Assembly (NCBI GenBank): GCA_018672145.1
Contig: JABHGH010000149.1
Span: 1 to 6,222, forward strand
Direction: 5' to 3'
Origin: Flavobacteriaceae bacterium
GTDB lineage: Bacteria; Bacteroidota; Bacteroidia; Flavobacteriales; Flavobacteriaceae
Length of the DNA stretch: 6,222 nt
This document shows positions 1-5,555 of the stretch, piece by piece. How positions within the stretch are numbered: position 1 is the first letter of the stretch; the number at the start of each line of letters is the position of its first letter. Position numbers and translations under genes: made by a program. Below the pieces are notes generated by a model that did not search any database, was not told where the DNA came from, and saw nothing but the letters and a program-made list of their open reading frames with translations.

Positions 1-2
1 AG

Positions 3-76
3 AGCCGATGGAGGGACTCGAACCCACGACCTGCTGATTACAAATCAGCTGCTCTAGCCAGCTGAGCTACATCGGC
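3..76 (-). tRNA. tRNA-Thr, anticodon UGU
   Basis: Read on the minus strand, this 74-nt segment folds into a full cloverleaf. The acceptor stem GCCGATG pairs with CATCGGC, the D stem is GCTC/GAGC, and the anticodon stem is GCTGA/TCAGC around the loop TTTGTAA. The anticodon TGT (positions 40-42) reads ACA threonine codons. The T arm carries the usual TTCGAGT loop. The discriminator base is U and the next two bases are CT, so CCA is not encoded and must be added by the CCA-adding enzyme. The T stem has one U-U mismatch (tRNA positions 50 and 64). A strong promoter lies just upstream. In related Flavobacteriia this tRNA is, from memory, followed by further tRNAs and tuf, which would be beyond the left edge. 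Confidence 0.97.
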
Positions 77-101
77 AAAAAAATCCCGCTCAAAAGCGGA
101 T
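77..101 (-). other. Hairpin plus U7 tract in the tRNA-Thr leader
   Basis: On the minus strand a 5-bp GC-rich stem CCGCT/AGCGG (arms 95-99 and 86-90) with the four-base loop TTTG is followed by GGA and seven T residues that abut the first base of the tRNA. It resembles a small intrinsic terminator, but it sits between the promoter -7 element (104-111) and the tRNA. It could stop read-through from hpf, or it could be the 5' leader of the pre-tRNA, because the predicted start site (about 97-100) lies at the base of the stem. The fold is seen in the sequence; the role is inferred. Confidence 0.5.
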
Positions 102-103
102 TG

Positions 104-135
104 CAAATGTATCTATTTATTTTTTTTTAATCAAA
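104..135 (-). promoter_or_regulatory. Bacteroidota-type promoter of tRNA-Thr
   Basis: On the minus strand TTTG (132-135), a 20-bp spacer and TACATTTG (104-111) match the Bacteroidota housekeeping consensus (TTTG or TTG near -33, TAnnTTTG near -7) at every defined base and at the usual spacing. The spacer holds a run of nine A residues. Transcription should start near 97-100 and run left into tRNA-Thr. It is the best promoter in the window, as expected for a stable RNA operon. Confidence 0.85.
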
Positions 136-161
136 GCATTTTGTGACCAAAAATAAAAATA

Positions 162-458
162 TCAAATACGCGTTTTTTCTTTTCGGCGTTTTAACAACCT
201 TTCTGCCGTCGAAGCAGCTAAATCTAGCGCTTTTTCAAAGGCATCACTTTTTTTACCCACAACCACGTCATCTCCTGGAATATGTACTCGAAGCTCTACC
301 GCTTTGTTTGTCTGACTCGACGGATTGTCGAGATTGAGGTACAAATCAATGCTTATAATATGGTTGTGATACAGGCTGAGCTTTGACAATCGCTTGTCGA
401 TATATGTTTTCAAATTTGAATTCATTGAAAAATGGACGGTCTGAATATTTATTTTCAT
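162..458 (-). CDS. hpf: Short-form ribosome hibernation-promoting factor (HPF/RaiA family)
   Basis: A 98-residue protein of the HPF/YfiA (RaiA) family, which binds the 30S decoding region of idle ribosomes and blocks mRNA and tRNA binding. It starts MKINIQTVHFSMNSNLKTYI, continues with the IDLYLNL and AVELRVHIPG strands, and ends in a helix (DAFEKALDLAASTAERLL) and a basic tail (KRRKEK), the beta-alpha-beta-beta-beta-alpha order of the family. Its length matches short HPF (about 95 residues in E. coli) and it lacks the C-terminal dimerisation domain of long HPF (roughly 180-200 residues). ATG is at 456-458, with no Shine-Dalgarno. Only 24 bp separate it from the xer stop, and I see no promoter in that gap, so co-transcription with xer is likely. 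Family assignment is firm; the mode of ribosome inactivation here is not known. Confidence 0.93.
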   Translation of the reverse strand: MKINIQTVHFSMNSNLKTYIDKRLSKLSLYHNHIISIDLYLNLDNPSSQTNKAVELRVHIPGDDVVVGKKSDAFEKALDLAASTAERLLKRRKEKTRI

Positions 459-473
459 ATTGTAAGGGTTTGT

Positions 474-500
474 GCCCAGCGGCTATGCGCGCGGGTGGGC
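474..500 (-). other. GC-rich hairpin at the xer/hpf junction
   Basis: The end of xer and the gap before hpf form a GC-rich patch in AT-rich DNA. On the minus strand GCCCA (496-500) can pair with TGGGC (474-478), with an inner GCG/CGC pairing beside a small bulge; the xer stop codon falls within the loop. No T tract follows, so it is not an intrinsic terminator. It might affect message stability or hpf translation; the fold is modest and may be incidental. Confidence 0.3.
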
Positions 501-1364
501 GGTTAGGTAATCTTGTTTCATTTTAGGAAGTTGCACCTTAGCATATATCTGAGTAGAAGACAAGCTTTTATGTCCTAAAATTTCTTTAATACTGTTGATG
601 TCTGCGCCTCGATTGAGCAGGTGCGTCGCAAAAGTGTGGCGCAATACATGTGGACTGACCTTTTGTTTTGTCGATACTTTTGAAAGGTAGCTAGTCACAC
701 ACTTGTACACGTATGATGGGTTCAGTGCCTTACCCTTTGTGTTGAAAAACAACAAATTTGTTGATGAAGCATTCGCCTCAGCATTCCGAAAAGTCAAATA
801 AGCATCAATGCGTTTCACAACTTTTGGTAGTAAGGGAATCAAACGCATTTTGTTGCGCTTACCAACAACACGCCATTGCGCACTGATACTGTCATAAGCG
901 TCAAGATTGAGGGAAAGGAGTTCAGCACGTCTTATTCCTGTTGTATACAACAACTCCAACATCAGCGCATCTCGTGCACCAGTATAATCTTTGTCGTCGT
1001 ACATGTCAAAAACCGCGCGAAATTCTGTTTCCGTCAAAGGAACAACTAATTTTGGAGTGGCTTTGAGCTGGCGATGGAACTGCATAGGTGAATGCTTGAT
1101 TTGACCCACTTTTTGAAGAAACCCAAAATAGGTCTTTAGCACCGAACACTTCCTATTGATCGTTTGATTTTTTCGACCTTCTTTTGATAAATACACAATC
1201 CAGTCACGAATCATTGGATAATGAACTTGTGAAAGGTCTGTGAGGTCATAGTTGGACTTGCAAAAAGCAGCAAAAGATTTTAGGTCTGCTCGGTATGCGT
1301 GTTGCGTATGTGGAGAAAATCTTTTCTCAAGAGTTATATAATTAATAAATGGGGTGAAAGACAT
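483..1364 (-). CDS. Xer-type tyrosine recombinase
   Basis: A 293-residue integrase/recombinase with an N-terminal SAM-like core-binding domain (about residues 1-95) and a C-terminal catalytic domain. All six catalytic positions are visible: R145 (TTGIRRAEL), K169 (VVGKRNK), H239 and R242 (SPHVLRHTFATH), H265 (ILGHKS) and the nucleophile Y274 (TQIYAKV). Length and motifs fit XerC/XerD, which resolve chromosome dimers at dif; I cannot say which paralogue this is. I chose ATG at 1362-1364, giving MSFTPFINYI. The in-frame GTG at 1386-1388 lies inside the 3' arm of the rpsU terminator hairpin and adds eight residues unlike the family. Its position in a housekeeping cluster between rpsU and hpf, with no flanking repeats or phage genes, argues for a resident Xer and not an integrase of a mobile element. 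Confidence 0.9.
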   Translation of the reverse strand: MSFTPFINYITLEKRFSPHTQHAYRADLKSFAAFCKSNYDLTDLSQVHYPMIRDWIVYLSKEGRKNQTINRKCSVLKTYFGFLQKVGQIKHSPMQFHRQLKATPKLVVPLTETEFRAVFDMYDDKDYTGARDALMLELLYTTGIRRAELLSLNLDAYDSISAQWRVVGKRNKMRLIPLLPKVVKRIDAYLTFRNAEANASSTNLLFFNTKGKALNPSYVYKCVTSYLSKVSTKQKVSPHVLRHTFATHLLNRGADINSIKEILGHKSLSSTQIYAKVQLPKMKQDYLTAHPRA

Positions 1365-1369
1365 ATCAC

Positions 1370-1414
1370 AAACTAAAACATCGAACACAAGTTAATAAAA
1401 ACTCATGTTCGATG
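1370..1414 (-). terminator. Intrinsic terminator of rpsU
   Basis: The minus-strand transcript can form a 15-bp stem (1400-1414 with 1379-1393) closed by a six-base loop UUUAUU and followed by UUUUAGUUU. Two of the pairs are G-U (1404/1389 and 1405/1388). On the opposite strand these would be mismatches, so the fold suits RNA made from the minus strand, downstream of rpsU. The stem is not GC-rich and the U tract is interrupted, so partial read-through into xer is plausible. The U tract ends a few bases before the chosen xer start. Confidence 0.75.
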
Positions 1415-1441
1415 CAATATTTTTAGCGTATATCTAGCGTG

Positions 1442-1636
1442 CTATATATCTTCTTTGTCTCGAAGTTTTTGTATATACTGTGCTTTTTGAACTTCAGCTC
1501 GACGAGCTACAGAAGGTTTGGTAAATGTTTTGCGCTCACGCTGTTGACGCATCCCACCAGTTCTATCAAATTTTCTTTTAAAGCGCTTTAGGGCGCGATC
1601 GATATTTTCTCCGTCTTTAATTGGTATTATTAGCAT
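1442..1636 (-). CDS. rpsU: 30S ribosomal protein bS21
   Basis: A 64-residue, highly basic protein with the bS21 pattern: a short strand (LIIPIKDGENIDRALKRF), then a helical basic stretch (RFKRKFDRTGG, MRQQRERKTFTKPS, VARRAEVQKAQYIQKLR). bS21 sits on the 30S platform close to the 3' end of 16S rRNA. In Flavobacteriia, structural work showed that bS21, with bS18 and bS6, sequesters the anti-Shine-Dalgarno sequence; as I recall Tyr54 of bS21 contributes, and residue 54 here is tyrosine. The gene has its own promoter, a short leader of about 25 nt with a strong Shine-Dalgarno, and a downstream terminator hairpin, so it can form a monocistronic unit. Translation is probably feedback-controlled by bS21 supply; that is inference from the leader and from published work on the group. 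Confidence 0.96.
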   Translation of the reverse strand: MLIIPIKDGENIDRALKRFKRKFDRTGGMRQQRERKTFTKPSVARRAEVQKAQYIQKLRDKEDI

Positions 1637-1644
1637 AGTCCTAA

Positions 1645-1651
1645 ACCTCCT
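1645..1651 (-). promoter_or_regulatory. Strong Shine-Dalgarno of rpsU
   Basis: The minus strand reads AGGAGGT, complementary to the 16S anti-Shine-Dalgarno over seven bases, followed by eight bases and the ATG at 1634-1636. No other gene whose start lies in this window has a comparable site, in line with the weak use of Shine-Dalgarno signals in Bacteroidota. It therefore probably serves control and not routine initiation: ribosomes lacking bS21 should have a free anti-SD and favour this message. Confidence 0.9.
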
Positions 1652-1668
1652 CTCTTTAGTATTGGGTG

Positions 1669-1698
1669 CAAATATAAGTTTAATTTACTTTTCGGCAA
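1669..1698 (-). promoter_or_regulatory. Bacteroidota-type promoter of rpsU
   Basis: On the minus strand TTG (1696-1698), a 19-bp spacer and TATATTTG (1669-1676) fit the phylum consensus. The -33 element lies in the gap just after the stop of the acyl-CoA dehydrogenase gene (1703-1705), so no coding sequence constrains it. The predicted start site near 1662-1665 gives a leader of roughly 25-28 nt that contains the Shine-Dalgarno. Confidence 0.75.
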
Positions 1699-1702
1699 CT
1701 CT

Positions 1703-2842
1703 TTATTTTAAAATTTGCTTTGCGATGACCACTTTTTGAATTTCAGAAGTCCCCTCACCAATGGTGCAGAGTTTAGAGTCGCGATAAAATTTTTCAACAG
1801 GAAACTCTTTAGAGTATCCATAGCCCCCAAAAACTTGCACAGCTTCGTTTGCGATATGCACACAAGCTTCAGAAGCAAAAAGCTTACACATGGCGCTTTG
1901 CTTAGTCATTTTCTTGCCCTCGTTGATAAGTTGACTAGCTTGTTGGGTCAACAATTCAGCCGCTTCAATATTGGTTGCCATATCGGCAAGCTTAAATGAT
2001 ATACCCTGGAAACTGCTTATTGGCTTGCCAAACTGCACACGTTCTTTGGCATATTTCACAGCCGCCTCGTACGCGCCGCGAGCAACCCCCAGCGAGAGAG
2101 CTGCAATAGAAATTCTCCCACCATCTAAAATTTTCATTGATTGAATAAACCCATCACCGACTTCACCAAGTCGATTTTCGTCAGGAATTCGGCACTGATC
2201 AAAAATAAGTTCTGCGGTTTCTGACGCACGCATTCCCAGTTTGTTCTCTTTTTTTCCTGATGTGAACCCTGGTGTTCCGCGCTCAATAACAAAAGCCGTC
2301 ATGCCATGACTGTCCCCTTTTTCTCCAGTTCTAAAAATAACAACTGCTACATCAGAAGATATCCCATGTGTAATAAAGTTTTTTGTGCCATTTAAAATCC
2401 AATTATCACCATCTTTAACAGCCGTTGAGTTCATGCCACCAGCGTCTGACCCTGTATTGTGCTCCGTCAAACCCCAAGCACCGATCCAATCGCCAGAAGC
2501 TAGCTTAGGAAGCCATTGTAGTTTTTGAGATTCCGTTCCGAATTTAAGAATGTGATTGGTCGCCAAGGAGTTGTGCGCAGCAATTGACAAACCTATGGAT
2601 GGGTCTACTTTTGAAATCTCTTGAACCACAGCAACATATTCATGGTACCCAAATCCCGATCCACCATAGGCCTCAGGAACAAGCATACCTAAAAAACCAA
2701 ACGAACCAGCTTTCTTCATAACCTCCACAGGAAAGTGCTGCGCTTCATCCCATTCCATCACGTGAGGCAAGATAAATTGTTGCGCAAAATCACGCGCTGA
2801 GTCTGCAACCAGCTGTTTTGTTTCTAAAGTGGGATCTATCAT
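1703..2842 (-). CDS. Acyl-CoA dehydrogenase (FAD-dependent)
   Basis: A complete 379-residue acyl-CoA dehydrogenase, which introduces a trans-2,3 double bond into an acyl-CoA and passes electrons to electron-transfer flavoprotein. The N-terminal helical domain spans about 1-117. The middle beta domain begins with the flavin/substrate signature around GAWGLTEHNTGSDAGG (121-136), and the C-terminal helical domain carries RVQFGKPIS (268-276) and QVFGGYGYSKEFPVEKFYRD (336-355). E363 in IGEGTSEIQ is at the catalytic-base position of the short- and medium-chain and glutaryl/butyryl-type enzymes. Length is normal for the soluble family. Chain length or branched-chain preference cannot be read from this alone. 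Its start (ATG 2840-2842) lies 35 bp after the HhH gene, and a TATATTTG element overlaps the end of that gene. No terminator is evident after its stop, so read-through into rpsU is possible. Confidence 0.95.
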   Translation of the reverse strand: MIDPTLETKQLVADSARDFAQQFILPHVMEWDEAQHFPVEVMKKAGSFGFLGMLVPEAYGGSGFGYHEYVAVVQEISKVDPSIGLSIAAHNSLATNHILKFGTESQKLQWLPKLASGDWIGAWGLTEHNTGSDAGGMNSTAVKDGDNWILNGTKNFITHGISSDVAVVIFRTGEKGDSHGMTAFVIERGTPGFTSGKKENKLGMRASETAELIFDQCRIPDENRLGEVGDGFIQSMKILDGGRISIAALSLGVARGAYEAAVKYAKERVQFGKPISSFQGISFKLADMATNIEAAELLTQQASQLINEGKKMTKQSAMCKLFASEACVHIANEAVQVFGGYGYSKEFPVEKFYRDSKLCTIGEGTSEIQKVVIAKQILK

Positions 2843-2877
2843 AGTAAAGTAGAAAGTTTTTAGAATTTATTCTTCTT

Positions 2878-3705
2878 TTATTTATTGTTCAAATATAAGG
2901 CAATTCTAGCAATGCGGATACTATCCAATTCAAAATTATCAGCGATAGAATGCCAATAATCTATGTGACCAGTATGGGTGCGATGCGCAACAATTCTACT
3001 TGCCAAACTGTAACCGATATAATGGTTTGATGCCAATTCTGACACTGTTGCAAAATTGATGTCTAGCTTTTGGTTTGACGGAACAGAATCCAGAGTAAAA
3101 GAATGCCATAGGTTTGTCAGGACGGCTTTGTCAATTCCCCAGACATCACTGAGTTGATCTTTCGCCAAAAATCCGCCGAGGGTCGTGCGCAAATCAATGA
3201 TGCGAGACGACAAGGAAGGACCAATTCCATAGACCTGCTCAAGTTCAACAGCAGTAGCAAGGTTAAGCTGTTTTTTTGGGCGATTTTCTCGTTGAAAATT
3301 GGGATGATATATTCTCTTCGACAGCTTTACTAAAGGCTCTATCTTTTGCCATACCGAATCTGGAACATCAATGTACTGTTTAAACACATTGACGGAGTTA
3401 AAATATTTCTTTTGCGCAACACGTGATTTGATAGAGTCGACCAAGAACTTAGGGAGCTCCAATCGATATGCCTGCCACTCATTCAGGAAGTTTGGATTAA
3501 AAGGGTATATGGTGTCTTTTGACGTGGTGTGTTGAGACAAAGAATCATTGCGCGCTATTAAATCGTCTGGGAAAGTTGTAAGCAATACTTCTGTTTGCTC
3601 TGGTGACGATGCAAAATAAAGCAGTGAATGACCAAGCCCAAACAAAATTACGATAACGAGTAAACCGCGTCTTTGTGAACGTGTCCATGAAGAAGATAGG
3701 GGCAT
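2878..3705 (-). CDS. Membrane-anchored helix-hairpin-helix (ComEA-like) protein
   Basis: A 275-residue protein with a basic N terminus, one hydrophobic segment (about 14-33, LLVIVILFGLGHSLLYF), a hydrophilic linker, and then three tandem modules of about 60 residues. Module 2 (147-205) is a clear HhH unit: LNLATAVELEQVYGIGPSLSSRIIDLR. Module 3 (214-272, LDINFATVSEL...IGYSLASRIVAHR) has the same pattern but lost the first glycine of the hairpin. Module 1 (67-128, PFNPNFLNEWQAYRLELP) follows the layout with a degenerate hairpin. Such modules bind DNA backbone without sequence preference in ComEA, the DNA receptor of natural transformation. The arrangement predicts a domain outside the cytoplasmic membrane. 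Whether it takes part in DNA uptake in this group is not shown. It starts 13 bp after the symporter stop, so it is probably co-transcribed. Confidence 0.85.
   Translation of the reverse strand: MPLSSSWTRSQRRGLLVIVILFGLGHSLLYFASSPEQTEVLLTTFPDDLIARNDSLSQHTTSKDTIYPFNPNFLNEWQAYRLELPKFLVDSIKSRVAQKKYFNSVNVFKQYIDVPDSVWQKIEPLVKLSKRIYHPNFQRENRPKKQLNLATAVELEQVYGIGPSLSSRIIDLRTTLGGFLAKDQLSDVWGIDKAVLTNLWHSFTLDSVPSNQKLDINFATVSELASNHYIGYSLASRIVAHRTHTGHIDYWHSIADNFELDSIRIARIALYLNNK
2890..2897 (-). promoter_or_regulatory. Candidate -7 element for the acyl-CoA dehydrogenase gene
   Basis: TATATTTG on the minus strand matches the Bacteroidota -7 consensus and lies 47 bp before the start codon of the acyl-CoA dehydrogenase. 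It is embedded in the last codons of the HhH gene, and I see no TTTG or TTG at 19-21 bp upstream. It may therefore be only coding sequence. Confidence 0.3.
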
Positions 3706-3718
3706 GAAATATGGTTAG

Positions 3719-5314
3719 TTATTTTGCTACACGAAGTGCTTTTAAGTATCTGTTTAATTCTTCTTTAACCTTCGGAAATAGGAAGAAAAGACCAATCATG
3801 TTCGGGAATACGAGAGCTAAAATCATTGCATCTGAAAAAGTCCAAACCGCAGACATATCACCAGCAGCGCCAATCACAATAAAAATAAGGAACAAGGCCT
3901 TGTAGGTGTAGTCTGACCACTTGCTTTTCCCAAAAACAAACATCCAGGATTGTAGCCCATAGTACGACCATGAAATCATGGTTGAGATAGCAAACAACAC
4001 GACCGCAATTGTTAGAAATGGTCCTGAAAATGAAATATAGTTTGCAAAAGCGGCAGCAGTAATTGCTGCACCTTCCGCCTTAACGCCGTCAATCATCACA
4101 ATTCCATTTTCCCCCCCGTAATTGAAGATAGTTTGATCTCCGTTAAAAATAATGATTACAAGTGCTGTCATTGTGCAAATGACAACAGTATCAATAAAGG
4201 GTTCGAGCAAAGCAACCAAGCCTTCTGATGCAGCGTATTTTGTTTTTACAGCAGAGTGTGCAATTGATGCTGAACCGGCACCCGCCTCATTGGAAAATGC
4301 TGCCCTACGGAATCCTGTGATTAAGACACCCAACAATCCACCAAGTCCAGCTTGCGGGTTAAAAGCCTGCGTGAAAATCATTGCAAAGGCATCATCTACA
4401 AATGAAAAGTTTGTCATAATAATATAAAGACAGGCTCCAATATAAAGTAATGCCATAAAGGGAACTACTTTTTCGGTGACTGAAGCGATTCGTTTGATTC
4501 CACCAATAATGATGATCCCAACAAAAATCATCATGATAACCCCAATGATCGTACGTGCACTCCCGCCTTCCATGCCGAAAGAGCTCACCAACTGCATAGC
4601 TGCTTGATTGGATTGGGCAGCGTTTCCACCCCCAAAAGATGCGCCAATGCATAGTAGCGCAAAAGTGACTGCTAAAAATTTTCCGAAACGAGCAAATCCA
4701 CGCTCTTTTAATCCTTTTGTTAGATAATACATTGGACCACCATAGACAGTCCCATCTTCACCAACATCACGATATTTTACCCCGAGAGTACATTCCACAA
4801 ACTTGGTTGACATTCCGATCAGACCACAAAGGATCATCCAGAAAGTTGCGCCAGGACCGCCAATCGCAATAGCTAGCGCAACACCGGCAATGTTTCCGTT
4901 TCCAACGGTTCCGGAGACAGCAGTCGCAAGTGCTTGAAAATGACTCACTTCACCTTCATTACTTTCGTCTTTGATTGTATCTGGCAAATCACCATCTACT
5001 TCAAAAACAGCATTTTTTTCTTCGGCTTGATGACTGTCAACATGGTCATATTTTCCGCGAACAACATTAATTGCCAAAGGAAAACGGTAGAAATTGATAA
5101 ATCCAAAATAAATCGTAAAAAACAAGGCTCCACCAACCAATAAAAAGATAATGGTTGGTACACTTGTTCCGGGTAGATTATGAAGAACTACTGCACCCCA
5201 CCAATCTGCAACTGGGGTAAATGCTTCATTGATTCTGTCGTCAAGACCTTTGTCTTGCGCGTATGAAAAAGTGGATAAAAAAAGAGCTGTTAGTGTAAAA
5301 AATATTCGTTTCAT
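3719..5314 (-). CDS. Sodium:alanine symporter, AGCS (AlsT) family
   Basis: A 531-residue multi-pass membrane protein of the alanine/glycine:cation symporter family, which imports small neutral amino acids with sodium. Family motifs are clear: SGTVGNGNIAGVALAIA (134-150) with GGPGATFWM (152-160), GGPMYYL (192-198), GFRRAAFSNEAGAGSAS (334-350), EPFIDTVVICTMTAL (371-385) and ISWSYYG (447-453). The N terminus (MKRIFFTLTALFLSTFSYAQ) looks like a signal peptide with a possible cleavage site after Q20, an addition seen in Bacteroidota homologues. An acidic loop of about 40 residues (87-126) follows the first membrane segment. Substrate assignment to alanine is by family only. The gene starts 8 bp after the pspC-like stop and ends 13 bp before the HhH gene. 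A run of seven G residues occurs within codons 400-402. Confidence 0.94.
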   Translation of the reverse strand: MKRIFFTLTALFLSTFSYAQDKGLDDRINEAFTPVADWWGAVVLHNLPGTSVPTIIFLLVGGALFFTIYFGFINFYRFPLAINVVRGKYDHVDSHQAEEKNAVFEVDGDLPDTIKDESNEGEVSHFQALATAVSGTVGNGNIAGVALAIAIGGPGATFWMILCGLIGMSTKFVECTLGVKYRDVGEDGTVYGGPMYYLTKGLKERGFARFGKFLAVTFALLCIGASFGGGNAAQSNQAAMQLVSSFGMEGGSARTIIGVIMMIFVGIIIIGGIKRIASVTEKVVPFMALLYIGACLYIIMTNFSFVDDAFAMIFTQAFNPQAGLGGLLGVLITGFRRAAFSNEAGAGSASIAHSAVKTKYAASEGLVALLEPFIDTVVICTMTALVIIIFNGDQTIFNYGGENGIVMIDGVKAEGAAITAAAFANYISFSGPFLTIAVVLFAISTMISWSYYGLQSWMFVFGKSKWSDYTYKALFLIFIVIGAAGDMSAVWTFSDAMILALVFPNMIGLFFLFPKVKEELNRYLKALRVAK

Positions 5315-5322
5315 AAATAGTG

Positions 5323-5550
5323 CTAAAGGTCAAAAACTGAAGAACGTTTGGCGTAAACTAAATCTTTCAAGCGAAGCCAAAACGCTAAAATTAAATATAG
5401 GGCAAAACCAATCCCTAATGAGAAAAAGCTAATATAGATAAAAAATAAGCGAACTGGTCTTGCTCGCATACCTAAACGATCTGCAAGTCTTGAACAAACT
5501 TCAAATCCGTGACGTTCTAGTTGATGACGAATGCGGTGTGCTAGCCTCAT
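5323..5550 (-). CDS. Small PspC-domain membrane protein
   Basis: A 75-residue protein made almost wholly of a PspC domain: a basic amphipathic N-terminal part (MRLAHRIRHQLERHGFEVCS), the family-like stretch RLADRLGMRARPVRLFFIYI, one hydrophobic segment (about 34-58) and a positively charged tail (RLKDLVYAKRSSVFDL) that predicts a cytoplasmic C terminus. In proteobacteria PspC senses envelope stress and binds PspA; here no pspA or pspB is near, and short single-domain versions in Flavobacteriia have no settled role. It starts (ATG 5548-5550) 13 bp after the DUF2851 stop and ends 8 bp before the symporter, so it belongs to their operon, though a TATATTTG element directly before its start suggests its own transcript as well. 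Confidence 0.85.
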   Translation of the reverse strand: MRLAHRIRHQLERHGFEVCSRLADRLGMRARPVRLFFIYISFFSLGIGFALYLILAFWLRLKDLVYAKRSSVFDL

Positions 5551-5555
5551 GTTGA

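Noticed and set aside
120..128. Run of nine T residues (plus strand) as a terminator tract
   Set aside because: It lies in the spacer of the tRNA promoter, and no stem precedes it on the plus strand.
143..337. Plus-strand open frame of 64 codons
   Set aside because: It runs antisense through hpf, has no family resemblance and no promoter; it is a shadow of the real gene.
483..1364. Tyrosine recombinase as a sign of a genomic island integrated at tRNA-Thr
   Set aside because: No direct repeat of the tRNA 3' end is seen, hpf lies between it and the tRNA, neighbours are housekeeping genes, and length and motifs fit chromosomal Xer.
1365..1388. An upstream GTG start that would lengthen the Xer recombinase by eight residues
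   Set aside because: The GTG and following codons overlap the 3' arm and U tract of the rpsU terminator hairpin, the extra residues do not resemble the family N terminus, and ATG at 1362-1364 gives the typical length.
1424..1450. Short repeats of TAGCG and TATATC near the end of rpsU
   Set aside because: Copies are only five or six bases in AT-rich sequence and form no stable fold, so chance is the simplest explanation.
1715..1999. Plus-strand open frame of 94 codons opposite the acyl-CoA dehydrogenase
   Set aside because: Antisense to a well-conserved enzyme, with no recognisable protein pattern.
4152..4652. Open frames on both strands inside the symporter gene (4152-4427 plus, 4392-4652 minus)
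   Set aside because: They overlap alsT in other frames, and their residue make-up is unlike a real protein.
5229..5432. Plus-strand open frame across the alsT/pspC-like junction
   Set aside because: Antisense to two supported genes and without promoter or family match.
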